DNA of 35,010 nt, from NCBI GenBank assembly GCA_030145365.1, contig JAQYVS010000101.1:1-35010 (forward strand), read 5' to 3'. The notes beneath the pieces are model-generated. The model made no database searches. It saw only the letters and a list, made by a program, of their open reading frames with translations, and had not been told where the DNA came from. The position numbers and the translations under genes are program-made. Every line of letters begins with the position of its first letter. Positions within the stretch are counted from its first letter, which is position 1. This document shows positions 1 through 8,217 of the stretch, one piece after another. This DNA comes from Desulfofustis sp. (GTDB lineage Bacteria > Desulfobacterota > Desulfobulbia > Desulfobulbales > Desulfocapsaceae).

Positions 1-7
1 GGTATGT

Positions 8-1252
8 ATGAGCGAGCAGAGCGTATTGGCCGTTAAGGCAAGGGGCTTATACAAAGCTATGTGCCAGACGGAATGGAACGCAACCGTCACCGGTATTGTT
101 GTCGGAGTTCTCTCGGTATTGATTATGGCCTGGTGGCGTCCCTGGGGAGCGGTCGGGGCTATACGTAACTGGGGCGATTGGTTGATGTACGGACTAACCT
201 CATTATTGGGAACCGATGTTGGTATTTTTGCCTATTATGAAGAGGCTCCTAGGGCCATTCTGGTCAGTTCCGGTTCTGTCATAGGAATCGGTTTTATCGT
301 GGGTGCTTTTGTTTCGGCCTGTTTGGGAAAAGAGTTCGCACTGCGAATTCCTCCTTATCGGGAAATGGTTAAAGCGGTTATCGCTGGTATCCTCATGGGT
401 ATTGGGGCAACATTGGCCGGCGGCTGCAACGTGGGTGGTTTTTATAACGCCATCGGAAATCTTGGCGCCAATGGTTTTGCGATGATGCTCGGCCTGGTTT
501 TTGGTGTGATTCTTGGGCTGAAACTGCTCTATTTGGAGATGGAACATATCAGCTGGGGAGACGGTGGTGCAAAAACCATTGATTTTCCAAACCCGATTGT
601 CTTCCTGCTTGGCTTGGCTGCCTTTCTGTTTCTGATTTTCAAGGCTTACGGTTACTCTGCCAATGAAGACAGCGACTATATCGCCTCGCTCAACGGGGTA
701 ATACTGATTGCCGCCGCTCTGGGATATGCGATGCAAAGGGGCCGCTGGTGCATGGTTCAGGGATTCAGGGAACCTCATATGACCGGCGACTGCACAATGG
801 CGAAGTCTGTCATGTTGTCCATGCTGGTGGTGGCGGTTGGTGCCGCTGTGTTAAAATACGAAGTTCCCATGCGAGCTGATGGGGAGGCGATACTGAACCC
901 GATCAACTACATTCGAGGAACCTTTGGCTGGGGCGGGGTTGTCGGTGGTTTTGTTTTTGGGCTTGGAGCAATGTTTGCCGGCGGCTGCGGATCCGGAACC
1001 CTGTGGAGGGTTGGCGAGGGGCAGGTCAAATTGATGATGGTGGTACCGTTTTTTGCGATAACCTCTTCAATTCTTACTGGCTGGTTCCGTGATATGGAAT
1101 TTGAAGCCGACGGCGTGCTTGGTAAGTACGTTTATTTACCCGATGCTATGGGCTATGGTCCGACTCTGCTGTTGATCGTGCTCTTTTTGCTGATCTGGTA
1201 TCTTGTTGTGACCTGGAATGAAGAAACAAACAAATTGATTGTTCCTATGTAA
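8..1252 (+). CDS. YeeE/YedE family sulfur-compound permease
   Basis: A 414-residue polytopic inner-membrane protein of the YeeE/YedE (sulphur transport, TsuA-like) family, which takes up thiosulfate or related sulfur compounds through a pore lined by cysteines. The family signature appears twice: GATLAGGCNVGG around residues 133-144 and GAMFAGGCGSG around 320-330, as expected for an internally duplicated permease. A third cysteine lies in RGRWCMVQG. C140, C248 and C327 therefore match the three-cysteine relay known from TsuA. There are roughly nine or ten hydrophobic segments. The ATG is only 7 bases from the window edge, so its ribosome binding site and any upstream partner (for example a TusA-like protein) cannot be judged. 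A strong terminator follows, so this gene ends its transcript. The substrate (thiosulfate, sulfite or a selenium compound) is not determined by sequence. Confidence 0.9.
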   Translation: MSEQSVLAVKARGLYKAMCQTEWNATVTGIVVGVLSVLIMAWWRPWGAVGAIRNWGDWLMYGLTSLLGTDVGIFAYYEEAPRAILVSSGSVIGIGFIVGAFVSACLGKEFALRIPPYREMVKAVIAGILMGIGATLAGGCNVGGFYNAIGNLGANGFAMMLGLVFGVILGLKLLYLEMEHISWGDGGAKTIDFPNPIVFLLGLAAFLFLIFKAYGYSANEDSDYIASLNGVILIAAALGYAMQRGRWCMVQGFREPHMTGDCTMAKSVMLSMLVVAVGAAVLKYEVPMRADGEAILNPINYIRGTFGWGGVVGGFVFGLGAMFAGGCGSGTLWRVGEGQVKLMMVVPFFAITSSILTGWFRDMEFEADGVLGKYVYLPDAMGYGPTLLLIVLFLLIWYLVVTWNEETNKLIVPM

Positions 1253-1273
1253 CGCGAACGTCACGCTGCTCAG

Positions 1274-1315
1274 AAAGGCCGAATTTTCCTTTTGGAGAAT
1301 CCGGCCTTTTTTTTT
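1274..1315 (+). terminator. Rho-independent terminator after the YeeE/YedE permease
   Basis: A 16-bp stem pairs 1274-1289 with 1294-1309 around a TTTT loop. It has one A-C mismatch and one G-T wobble. A run of T to 1315 follows immediately. It starts 22 bases after the permease stop codon. Confidence 0.9.
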
Positions 1316-1414
1316 ATTATGTGCTTTATGCTCGATATATTGGTCACAAACGTTTAACACTTAGGGCTTAAAGCGGTTGTTTTGCCAAGCAATCCATATC
1401 ATGGGAGTTACGAT

Positions 1415-2482
1415 ATGAGAAAAACGGCGATATTCAAGAGCGATGTCTTTCTGATGCACGATCCTGGACCGAACCATCCGGAGCGCATTGATCGACTCAG
1501 AGTTATCTACGACTACATCAATAGAGCTGAGGTGAAAGATAAGTTTATCTTCCCCGATTTTGAACCGGCTGATATCTCAAGTATTGAAAGAAATCATAGC
1601 AGTTCCCTGGTTCAAAGGGTTTCCGAGACCTCAGGAAAGACCTATGATTTTCTGGACCAGGATACCGCCACATCGGCTCGATCTTATGAGGCGGCGCTGC
1701 TAGCCGCCGGTTCCGTAACCCGTGGTGTTGATTTGCTGTTGGATAACGAGATTGACAACGGATTTGCCCTGGTTCGTCCCCCGGGGCACCATGCAGAGAA
1801 AGAGCGTTCCATGGGATTCTGTTTGTTTAACAATGTGGCGGTTGCAGCCTTGTACGCGCAGGCCCGCCATGATTTACAACGGATCATGATCGTTGATTGG
1901 GACCTGCACCATGGAAACGGAACCCAGTTTTCATTTTATAATTCCCAGAAAGTACTCTACCTTTCAACCCATCAGTATCCATATTATCCTGGTACCGGTG
2001 CTCTGCAGGAGGTTGGTCTTGGTGACGGGGAGGGCTTTACTGTTAACGTTCCGTTACCTGGAGGATTGGGAGATAGCGAGTATGCTGCTATTTTTAACGA
2101 TATTGTAATTCCGGTGGGACGGGCGTATCAACCACAGCTTATCCTGGTGTCGGCCGGATTTGATATTTACCATGGTGATCCTCTGGGCTCCATGTCGGTG
2201 GGGCCGGCCGGTTTTGCTTATATGACCAGGTCCCTGGTCGAGCTCGCTGAAGAAATTTGTGACGGTCGGCTGCTGGTGACCCTGGAAGGGGGCTACAACC
2301 TGAAAGGCCAGCGCGAGGGGGCTCTGGCCGTGTTGGCTGAGCTTATTGGTGAGCCGTTGGATGGAGAGGGTACCGGTGGCTACCTTGATGAAGCGACGTT
2401 CGCAGCATTTGCTAATAATCATGACTCACACGAGGCCATAGAAAGGGCTCGTCAAACCGCAAATAAATATTGGAAGATATGA
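1415..2482 (+). CDS. Histone deacetylase family protein (zinc-dependent deacetylase)
   Basis: A 355-residue arginase-fold zinc deacetylase of the HDAC / acetoin-utilisation / acetylpolyamine amidohydrolase superfamily; these hydrolyse acetyl-lysine or acetylpolyamines in the cytoplasm. Visible signature elements are RPPGHHAEKERSMGFC with the catalytic His pair H125-H126, DWDLHHGNGTQ with zinc ligands D163 and H165, SAGFDIYHGDP with zinc ligand D250, and LEGGYN with the transition-state tyrosine Y294. All catalytic residues are present. The start is the ATG at 1415, with GGGAG 7 bases upstream; the frame is open upstream to a TTG at 1382, but that start has no ribosome binding site. The response regulator gene follows after about 40 bases on the same strand, suggesting co-transcription. 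The substrate is not predictable; in bacteria it may be acetylated proteins or small amines. Confidence 0.93.
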   Translation: MRKTAIFKSDVFLMHDPGPNHPERIDRLRVIYDYINRAEVKDKFIFPDFEPADISSIERNHSSSLVQRVSETSGKTYDFLDQDTATSARSYEAALLAAGSVTRGVDLLLDNEIDNGFALVRPPGHHAEKERSMGFCLFNNVAVAALYAQARHDLQRIMIVDWDLHHGNGTQFSFYNSQKVLYLSTHQYPYYPGTGALQEVGLGDGEGFTVNVPLPGGLGDSEYAAIFNDIVIPVGRAYQPQLILVSAGFDIYHGDPLGSMSVGPAGFAYMTRSLVELAEEICDGRLLVTLEGGYNLKGQREGALAVLAELIGEPLDGEGTGGYLDEATFAAFANNHDSHEAIERARQTANKYWKI

Positions 2483-2524
2483 GAAGGGGTAGGCTTTGAT
2501 GTTTGCTGAAAAGAGGCTGTTTTG

Positions 2525-3619
2525 TTGACAGACAAGCCGGCAAAAATTTTGATTGCGGACGATGAGGCCTTGGTCTGCTCAACGATTGCAAAGATTTTGG
2601 GCACCTTTGGCTATACGACACAAATGGTTGAGGGGGGGCGGCAACTCCTTGAATGTGTTGATGATTCATACGACGTGATTTTACTCGACATCAATATGCC
2701 TGGTATGAATGGCTTTGAAACCCTCAATGAGTTGAATAAGAAGGGGCACGAAATACCGGTTTTGTTCTTGACCGGTGCCGGATCAATGGACCATGCGCTT
2801 AAGGCCATAAACATGGGGGTTTATGACTTCTTGACCAAACCGATTGAAGATCTTGATATCTTTAATGTAAAAATCCGCCGGGCCGTTGAAAAAAGGATGT
2901 ACGTTCTCCGGGAACGAAGGTATAAAGAAGCGCTTGAAGAGGATGTACAGAAAAAAACAAAGCAGTTAAAAGAGCAGAACAAATTATTACGCGCCTATAG
3001 CAATAGCCTGGAGAACGCCACTGTGCAATTGATGAGCAGCCTTCAAAACGCAATGGAAGAGAAGGATTATTATACTGCCGGTCATACCATGCGTGTTACC
3101 GAGTATGCTGTCAAGCTTGGAGCGGCCATGGAGCTGGAAAGCCGTGAACTTGTTGTACTCAGAAGGGCTGCCCAGTTTCACGATATCGGAAAACTGGTAA
3201 TTGATCTCTCCTGTATTCAGAAACCGGAATCACTCAGCAGCAAGGAGCTGGAGCTGATCAAAAAACACCCGACAGTTGGGGCCAATATCATAAAACCACT
3301 CGGCTTCATGGATCAGGAACTGTTTATTGTCAGGCACCATCATGAACGAATGGACGGATCGGGGTATCCGGACGGACTGACCGGGGATAAACTCGACGAT
3401 CTGACCAAAATAATCATGGTGGTTGACAGCTATGATGCGATGACTTCAAGCAGAAATTACCGGACCAATATGGACACACAAGAGGCACTGGAGGAGCTTA
3501 ACAACTGTTCCGGAAGCCTGTTCGACCCTGATGTTGTCAGGGTTTTTTCCGACAATGTTCAAGGATTTATTCCTGAGCAGATTGGCGTGCCGGAACCATC
3601 ACGTGAAATTTTGAGCTAA
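2525..3619 (+). CDS. Response regulator with HD-GYP phosphodiesterase output
   Basis: A 364-residue two-domain signalling protein. Residues 7-120 form a receiver domain with phospho-acceptor D55 (LLDINMPGMNG), LTGAG and the conserved K105 (DFLTKP). Residues 120-175 are charged and heptad-like, a probable signalling coiled coil. Residues 180-345 form an HD-GYP domain with H187, the HD pair H219-D220 (FHDIGK) and the diagnostic HHERMDGSGYPDG. An intact HD-GYP domain predicts hydrolysis of cyclic-di-GMP, here controlled by phosphorylation from an unlinked kinase. No ATG is available; AGAGG at 2512-2516 lies 8 bases before TTG 2525, and TTG 2522 is a second possibility. The pairing with the upstream deacetylase is notable. 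gatC starts 24 bases downstream, so all may share a transcript. Confidence 0.92.
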   Translation: MTDKPAKILIADDEALVCSTIAKILGTFGYTTQMVEGGRQLLECVDDSYDVILLDINMPGMNGFETLNELNKKGHEIPVLFLTGAGSMDHALKAINMGVYDFLTKPIEDLDIFNVKIRRAVEKRMYVLRERRYKEALEEDVQKKTKQLKEQNKLLRAYSNSLENATVQLMSSLQNAMEEKDYYTAGHTMRVTEYAVKLGAAMELESRELVVLRRAAQFHDIGKLVIDLSCIQKPESLSSKELELIKKHPTVGANIIKPLGFMDQELFIVRHHHERMDGSGYPDGLTGDKLDDLTKIIMVVDSYDAMTSSRNYRTNMDTQEALEELNNCSGSLFDPDVVRVFSDNVQGFIPEQIGVPEPSREILS

Positions 3620-3643
3620 TAATATAAAACGAGTTAAAAGCAA

Positions 3644-3928
3644 ATGAAAATCCGTCAGGAAGAAGTGGAGCATGTTGCTCATCTGGCCCGATTGAATCTG
3701 GACGCCGATGAACTTGCTCAAATGACCGAGCAGCTCGATATGATTCTTGGCTATGTGGCCAAACTTGATGAGTTGGACACAAAAGGCATCGAGCCGACAA
3801 CCCATGCTTTTTCCATAACCAATGCCTTTCGAGATGATAGCGCCAAAGAGTCGCTGGAGCAGGCCAAGGCTTTGGAAAATGGGCCGGAACAGAACGGGGA
3901 ATCTTTTATTGTACCTCGGATTATCTGA
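3644..3928 (+). CDS. gatC: Asp-tRNA(Asn)/Glu-tRNA(Gln) amidotransferase subunit C
   Basis: A 94-residue GatC, the normal family length. It wraps around GatA and stabilises the GatCAB complex, which converts misacylated Asp-tRNA(Asn) or Glu-tRNA(Gln) to the amide form. The family pattern is clear: VEHVAHLARLNLDADE near the N-terminus, then LGYVAKLDELDTKGIEPTTH and an FRDD segment, and a C-terminal FIVPRII. The ribosome binding site is weak. gatA follows after 75 bases that contain a hairpin plus T-run. gatB is not in the window, so the operon is split. Confidence 0.95.
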   Translation: MKIRQEEVEHVAHLARLNLDADELAQMTEQLDMILGYVAKLDELDTKGIEPTTHAFSITNAFRDDSAKESLEQAKALENGPEQNGESFIVPRII

Positions 3929-3966
3929 AACAGTTGTTATATGAGTTACTGAACCACTCGGTAAAA

Positions 3967-3993
3967 GAGGCCCTGAGGGGGCTCGTTTTTTTT
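3967..3993 (+). terminator. Hairpin plus T-tract between gatC and gatA (possible attenuator)
   Basis: GAG(3967-3969) pairs with CTC(3982-3984) and CCC(3971-3973) with GGG(3979-3981), leaving a single bulged G. Eight T residues follow (3986-3993). The stem is short, so termination would be partial. It ends just before the gatA ribosome binding site (GAGG at 3994-3997), so it could also mask translation initiation. Confidence 0.4.
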
Positions 3994-4003
3994 GAGGTAG
4001 TAG

Positions 4004-5461
4004 ATGGAGCCGTATGAGTTAAGCGTGACCGAAGCCCTGGATCAACTGAGCGCAAAAACATTATCTTCTGTGGAGCTGACTCAGAGCTGTCTGGATCGTA
4101 TAAACCGAACAGAAAAGTCGATTTCAGCCTTTATAACGATCGACTCCGAACAAGCGTTGCATCAAGCGCATGAGGCAGATCGAAAGCGGACACAGGGCAG
4201 TGGCGGATCATTGTGCGGAGTGCCGGTTTCCGTCAAGGACCTGATGTGTACCAAAGGCGTGAAAACAACGTGTGGGTCAAAAATTCTTGAGAATTTTATA
4301 CCGCCATACGATGCCACCGTTGTTGAAAAACTGCAGGAGCAGGGAGCTGTAATTGTCGGAAAAGCGGCAATGGATGAATTTGCCATGGGGTCCACTTCCG
4401 AGAACTGTGCCTTCGGCACTCCGGCAAACCCGTGGAATGTTGACTATATAGCTGGAGGTTCTTCAGGAGGCTCGGCAGCCTCGGTTGCCGCAGGCCAGGT
4501 GCTCGGATCTCTCGGGTCCGATACCGGTGGATCAATTCGCCAGCCGGCCTCGCTGTGCGGTATCGTCGGCATGAAACCGACCTACGGAAGGGTCTCGCGT
4601 TACGGTCTGGTCGCTTTTGCCTCTTCCCTTGACCAGATTGGGCCTTTGACTCGAGATGTGACGGATTGTGCCGTGATGATGGAAGTGATCAGCGGTTATG
4701 ACCGGCGTGACTCAACATCGGTCGACCTTCCCGTTGAAGATTATCGAGCTTTTTTGGTTGATGGACTTGATGGGGTCAGGGTAGGAGTTCCCCGGGAATA
4801 TTTCGGAGAAGGGCTCGATCCCGAAGTAAACCGGGTTGTGATGAACGGGGTCGAGGTGTTGAAATCAGCTGGTGCTGAGATTGTTGACGTATCGATACCC
4901 CATGTCAACTATTGTGTTGCCGTCTATTACCTGATTGCTCCGGCCGAGGCGAGCTCTAATCTTGCCCGCTACGACGGGGTGGCCTATGGACTCAGGGACA
5001 GCGGTAATGATGACCTTTTTGAGATGTATAAAGAGACACGCTCCCGGGGCTTTGGTCCGGAGGTGAAACGGCGGATTCTGATCGGTACGTACGCCCTTTC
5101 TTCTGGGTACTATGACGCCTACTACAAGAAAGCATCCCAAGTCAGGACCCTGATTTTGAACGACTTTAAAAAGGCGTGGGAGTCGTGTGATCTGCTTGTA
5201 TCACCGGTTACTCCGACACCGGCCTGGAAAATCGGAGAGAAGGTTGATGATCCATTGGCGATGTATTTATCGGATATATTCACCCTCTCAACCAACCTGG
5301 CCGGGTTACCGGGTCTATCCGTACCTGGCGGTTTCAGTGAAAACGGGCTGCCGATTGGAATACAGCTGCAAGGCATGCATTTCCAGGAAGGAGCACTACT
5401 TAGATGTGGATACAACCTGGAAAAAGGATTGAATCTTGAACGCAAAATACCATCGTTATAG
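4004..5461 (+). CDS. gatA: Asp-tRNA(Asn)/Glu-tRNA(Gln) amidotransferase subunit A
   Basis: A 485-residue amidase-signature enzyme. It releases ammonia from glutamine for the transamidation of misacylated tRNA in the GatCAB complex. The Ser-cisSer-Lys triad is present: K78 in VSVKDLM, S153 in GGSSGGSAAS and nucleophile S177 in GSDTGGSIRQPA. This spacing agrees with characterised GatA proteins. The start has GAGG 6 bases upstream. hisC follows 50 bases later with its own good ribosome binding site. Confidence 0.97.
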   Translation: MEPYELSVTEALDQLSAKTLSSVELTQSCLDRINRTEKSISAFITIDSEQALHQAHEADRKRTQGSGGSLCGVPVSVKDLMCTKGVKTTCGSKILENFIPPYDATVVEKLQEQGAVIVGKAAMDEFAMGSTSENCAFGTPANPWNVDYIAGGSSGGSAASVAAGQVLGSLGSDTGGSIRQPASLCGIVGMKPTYGRVSRYGLVAFASSLDQIGPLTRDVTDCAVMMEVISGYDRRDSTSVDLPVEDYRAFLVDGLDGVRVGVPREYFGEGLDPEVNRVVMNGVEVLKSAGAEIVDVSIPHVNYCVAVYYLIAPAEASSNLARYDGVAYGLRDSGNDDLFEMYKETRSRGFGPEVKRRILIGTYALSSGYYDAYYKKASQVRTLILNDFKKAWESCDLLVSPVTPTPAWKIGEKVDDPLAMYLSDIFTLSTNLAGLPGLSVPGGFSENGLPIGIQLQGMHFQEGALLRCGYNLEKGLNLERKIPSL

Positions 5462-5511
5462 ATCTGGTATTACTCTTTCTGAATAGGCAAACTACACTAA
5501 GAGGCTGCGCC

Positions 5512-6624
5512 GTGAATCTGCAGGTACCTAACAACATTAGTGAAATAACCCCTTACCCACCCGGAAAACCCATTGAAGAACTTGAGCGGGAATACGGCAT
5601 AAGCGGTTCCATCAAACTTGCTTCCAATGAAAATCCGTTTGGACCTTCTCCAGTTGCACTTTCAGCCATGCAATCGGCGCTTGAGAAGCTGCATCGCTAT
5701 CCCGACGGTTCTTGCTATTACCTGAGCGAGTCTTTGAGCGCTCATCTGGGTGTGGATCAGGCCCAGATAGTGTTTGGCAACGGCTCCAATGAAATCATCG
5801 AATTTCTGGTCAAGGCTTTCGTTACTGAAAATGACGAGGTCATAACAAGCCATCCGTCTTTTTTAATGTACCAGAAGTTTGTGCAGGTCCGAGGTGGTAC
5901 CAATCAGGTGCTGCCGCTCAAAGGGATGGCCCACGATCTGGAGAAGATAGCCGTTCTGGCATCTGCCCGAACGAAGCTCATTTTCCTCGATAATCCAAAC
6001 AATCCAACCGGTACCTTAATTTCAGCGGACCAGCTTGAGTTGTTTTTGTCTCGGCTGCCTGAACATGTGATTGTGGTTCTCGATGAGGCCTATATAGACT
6101 TTGTTGAGGACGATAAAAAATACGACACCATATCTCTTATTAACGATGTGGCCGGCCGTTGCGGTGTTGTCTGCCTGAGAACCTTTTCTAAGGCCTATGG
6201 TCTTGCCGGGCTGCGCATCGGTTATGGGCTGATGAGCAAAGACATAGCAGCCTGTCTGCATAAAGTCAGACAGCCTTTCAATGTTAACCTGGTGGCCCAG
6301 GAGGGTGCCCGGGCAGCCCTTGCAGATCAAGCATTCTATGTAAAAACCTTGAAAATGACAGCAGACGGAAAGCGATATCTGATGTGTGAGGTTGAAAAAC
6401 TTGGCTGCACTGCCTACCCGTCTCAAACTAATTTTTTCTTGATCGACGTAAAAACCGATGCGACCAGCCTCTACGAAGAAATGCTGTTAAAGGGGGTCAT
6501 TATCAGATCCATGAAAGCCTATGGGTTTCCCCAGTTTATTAGAATTTCCATTGGCACAGATCAGGAAAACAGACGGTTTCTTGATTGTCTTCAGGGGGCA
6601 TTACAGGAGTGCGGCAATGTCTGA
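5512..6624 (+). CDS. hisC: Histidinol-phosphate aminotransferase
   Basis: A 370-residue class I/II PLP aminotransferase that makes histidinol phosphate from imidazole acetol phosphate and glutamate in histidine biosynthesis. Features seen: SNENPFGPSP near residue 38, NNPTG at 163-167, DEAYIDF with PLP-nitrogen Asp D191, and the Schiff-base lysine K227 in RTFSKAYGLAGLRIGYG. HisC-type features dominate, but aromatic aminotransferase side activity is common in this family. The GTG start is supported by AAGAGG with 7-base spacing. The stop overlaps the cmk start by 8 bases, so the two are translationally coupled. No other his gene is in the window. Confidence 0.94.
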   Translation: MNLQVPNNISEITPYPPGKPIEELEREYGISGSIKLASNENPFGPSPVALSAMQSALEKLHRYPDGSCYYLSESLSAHLGVDQAQIVFGNGSNEIIEFLVKAFVTENDEVITSHPSFLMYQKFVQVRGGTNQVLPLKGMAHDLEKIAVLASARTKLIFLDNPNNPTGTLISADQLELFLSRLPEHVIVVLDEAYIDFVEDDKKYDTISLINDVAGRCGVVCLRTFSKAYGLAGLRIGYGLMSKDIAACLHKVRQPFNVNLVAQEGARAALADQAFYVKTLKMTADGKRYLMCEVEKLGCTAYPSQTNFFLIDVKTDATSLYEEMLLKGVIIRSMKAYGFPQFIRISIGTDQENRRFLDCLQGALQECGNV

Positions 6625-7297
6625 GAAGCAAACGGTTACCATTGCCATAGACGGACCGTCCGGGGTCGGTAAATCGACGATCAGTAGAAAGGTCGCCGCA
6701 AGATTTGGTTTTACCTATCTCGATACGGGGGCGATGTATCGGGCTGTGGCTTGGTATATCAAGAAACACCGGATAGATTTGGACGATAGCTCAGCAATTG
6801 AAACAGCCCTTGAACACATAGATATCGATCTGCTTCCTGCCAAACATGAAACCGAAGACGTCGGAGTTCTGCTCAACGACGAAGATGTGAGTGAGCTGAT
6901 TCGCAGTCCAGAAATGTCGATGCTGGCTTCGAGCGTATCAGCCATTCCTGCCGTCAGGGATAAACTGACGAGGGTGCAGCAAGAGCTTGGCAGGCGGGGA
7001 AATATCGTGGCCGAAGGAAGAGATACCGGCACCGTTGTTTTTCCCGGGGCCGAGTATAAGTTTTATCTCGATGCCCAGCCTCAGGAGCGATCCGGAAGAA
7101 GAGCACGGCAATTGCGGGCCAGGGGGGAAACGGTTGACGAAAAGAAGCTGTTGGAAATGACGATAGCCAGGGATAAGCAGGACAGTGAGCGCGATATTGC
7201 ACCGCTAAGAAAAGCAGATGATGCGGTCGTGATTGATACGACAGCGCTTGATATATCCCAGGTCCTTACCGTAATTACAGATAAAATCAGTTTGTAA
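6617..7297 (+). CDS. cmk: Cytidylate kinase
   Basis: A 226-residue (d)CMP kinase that phosphorylates CMP and dCMP with ATP. The P-loop GPSGVGKST is near the N-terminus, followed by YLDTGAMYRAVAWY, GRDTGTVVFP (nucleoside-binding region) and a lid with RRARQLRARGE. The start is ATG 6617, with AGGAG 7 bases upstream; a longer open frame upstream would add residues not found in Cmk proteins. It overlaps the end of hisC by 8 bases, which implies coupled translation. In many deltaproteobacteria cmk is next to hisC or ispH/rpsA; the latter are not seen here, because the next gene is pal on the other strand. Confidence 0.96.
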   Translation: MSEKQTVTIAIDGPSGVGKSTISRKVAARFGFTYLDTGAMYRAVAWYIKKHRIDLDDSSAIETALEHIDIDLLPAKHETEDVGVLLNDEDVSELIRSPEMSMLASSVSAIPAVRDKLTRVQQELGRRGNIVAEGRDTGTVVFPGAEYKFYLDAQPQERSGRRARQLRARGETVDEKKLLEMTIARDKQDSERDIAPLRKADDAVVIDTTALDISQVLTVITDKISL

Positions 7298-7337
7298 GCG
7301 ATACCCGGTGTTCAAGTAAGCGATACCTGAACACCGG
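7294..7337. repeat. Direct repeat plus inverted repeat between convergent cmk and pal
   Basis: The 12-base unit GTAAGCGATACC occurs at 7294-7305 and again at 7316-7327. The first copy contains the cmk TAA stop. The 10-base arms CCGGTGTTCA (7305-7314) and TGAACACCGG (7328-7337) are perfect inverted repeats around a 13-base loop. The hairpin lies between two convergent stop codons and lacks a T-tract on either side. It may act as a bidirectional transcript-end hairpin. Confidence 0.7.
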
Positions 7338-7356
7338 AGAAATCTGGAAACCGACT

Positions 7357-7968
7357 TTAGTCAATCACAAAATCTGCCCGTCTGTTCTGGCTTCGGGCAA
7401 AATCGGTCTGCTCGTAAAAGAGCGGTCGATCTTCACCATAGCTGACGGTTCGGATTCTGGTTGCTTCAACACCGAGATTAATCAGGTACTCACGGATGTT
7501 GATGGCCCGCTTTTCACCAAGGGCCAGGTTGTACTCCTTGGTTCCACTATCATCACAATTTCCCTCGACGATAACTGTGTTGGAAACCTGTTTCACATAT
7601 TCGGCATTTTGAATCATCCGATCGGCCATATCCGGACGAATGATCGCCTGATCAAAATCAAAATAGACCGGGGACAGCCCAGTGGTAGAACGACCGTGCA
7701 TCTGCTTGTATTCGTCACTCTGTTCTCCCGGGGTGCCGCTGCCTGAATCACTCGTTGATGTGGTATCGTCGAGTGTACCTTCAATGGCCAGGCTGTTTTC
7801 TGAATAAGCTCCGCTATCTGTCTGATAATCAGTGGAACTTGTCTGGCCGCTGACTTTTTTAGTCGAATCGGGTGGGATAACCGGCTTTTTGGAGCATCCT
7901 CCGGTAAACACGGCAACAAGAGCAGTGATTGCTACAACAACCAGGAGCCTCATGACGACCTTTTTCAT
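7357..7968 (-). CDS. pal: Peptidoglycan-associated lipoprotein (Pal/OmpA family)
   Basis: A 203-residue outer-membrane lipoprotein. The N-terminus has two basic residues, a hydrophobic stretch and the lipobox FTGGC, giving lipidated C25. Residues 30-98 are a Ser/Thr/Gly/Asp-rich linker, longer than in enterobacterial Pal. Residues 101-203 are an OmpA-like peptidoglycan-binding domain: YFDFDQAIIRPD, then VEGNCDDSGTKEYNLALGEKRA, and YGEDRP. Pal anchors the outer membrane to peptidoglycan and normally works with TolB/TolA. No tol gene is adjacent, so assignment to Pal rather than another OmpA-family lipoprotein rests on size and layout. The ATG has the purine-rich AGAGGAAAAG just upstream, and a good sigma-70 promoter lies at 8080-8107. 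Confidence 0.87.
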   Translation of the reverse strand: MKKVVMRLLVVVAITALVAVFTGGCSKKPVIPPDSTKKVSGQTSSTDYQTDSGAYSENSLAIEGTLDDTTSTSDSGSGTPGEQSDEYKQMHGRSTTGLSPVYFDFDQAIIRPDMADRMIQNAEYVKQVSNTVIVEGNCDDSGTKEYNLALGEKRAINIREYLINLGVEATRIRTVSYGEDRPLFYEQTDFARSQNRRADFVID

Positions 7969-8079
7969 ACCTTTTCCTCTTCCTCTGACGGTTCTTGTGG
8001 GTGACTGGATTTTGGACCGGTATTTTGCTACAAATCGGGTACAATCTCCCCAATACGTGCCTTTTTATCCGGTGAACCT

Positions 8080-8107
8080 ATTCTAGCCGGATTGCAAAAG
8101 AGGTCAA
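8080..8107 (-). promoter_or_regulatory. Predicted sigma-70 promoter of pal
   Basis: On the minus strand the -35 box is TTGACC (8107-8102), followed by a 16-base spacer and the -10 box TAGAAT (8085-8080). Each box matches the consensus at 5 of 6 positions. It is about 110 bases upstream of the pal start, leaving a long 5' leader. Confidence 0.6.
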
Positions 8108-8217
8108 GATTTTTATCGCAGTGAAACCTTTTGTTTCCAATAACAACTTGAGTACTGAGTCGGTATCCACCTGTTGGTTCCAGGCAACCCGGTTTATACC
8201 CCAAATGGTCAATTACT

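Noticed and set aside
203-778. A 191-codon open frame on the minus strand inside the permease gene
   Set aside because: It lies wholly antisense to a well-supported permease and shows no recognisable domain; it is a shadow frame.
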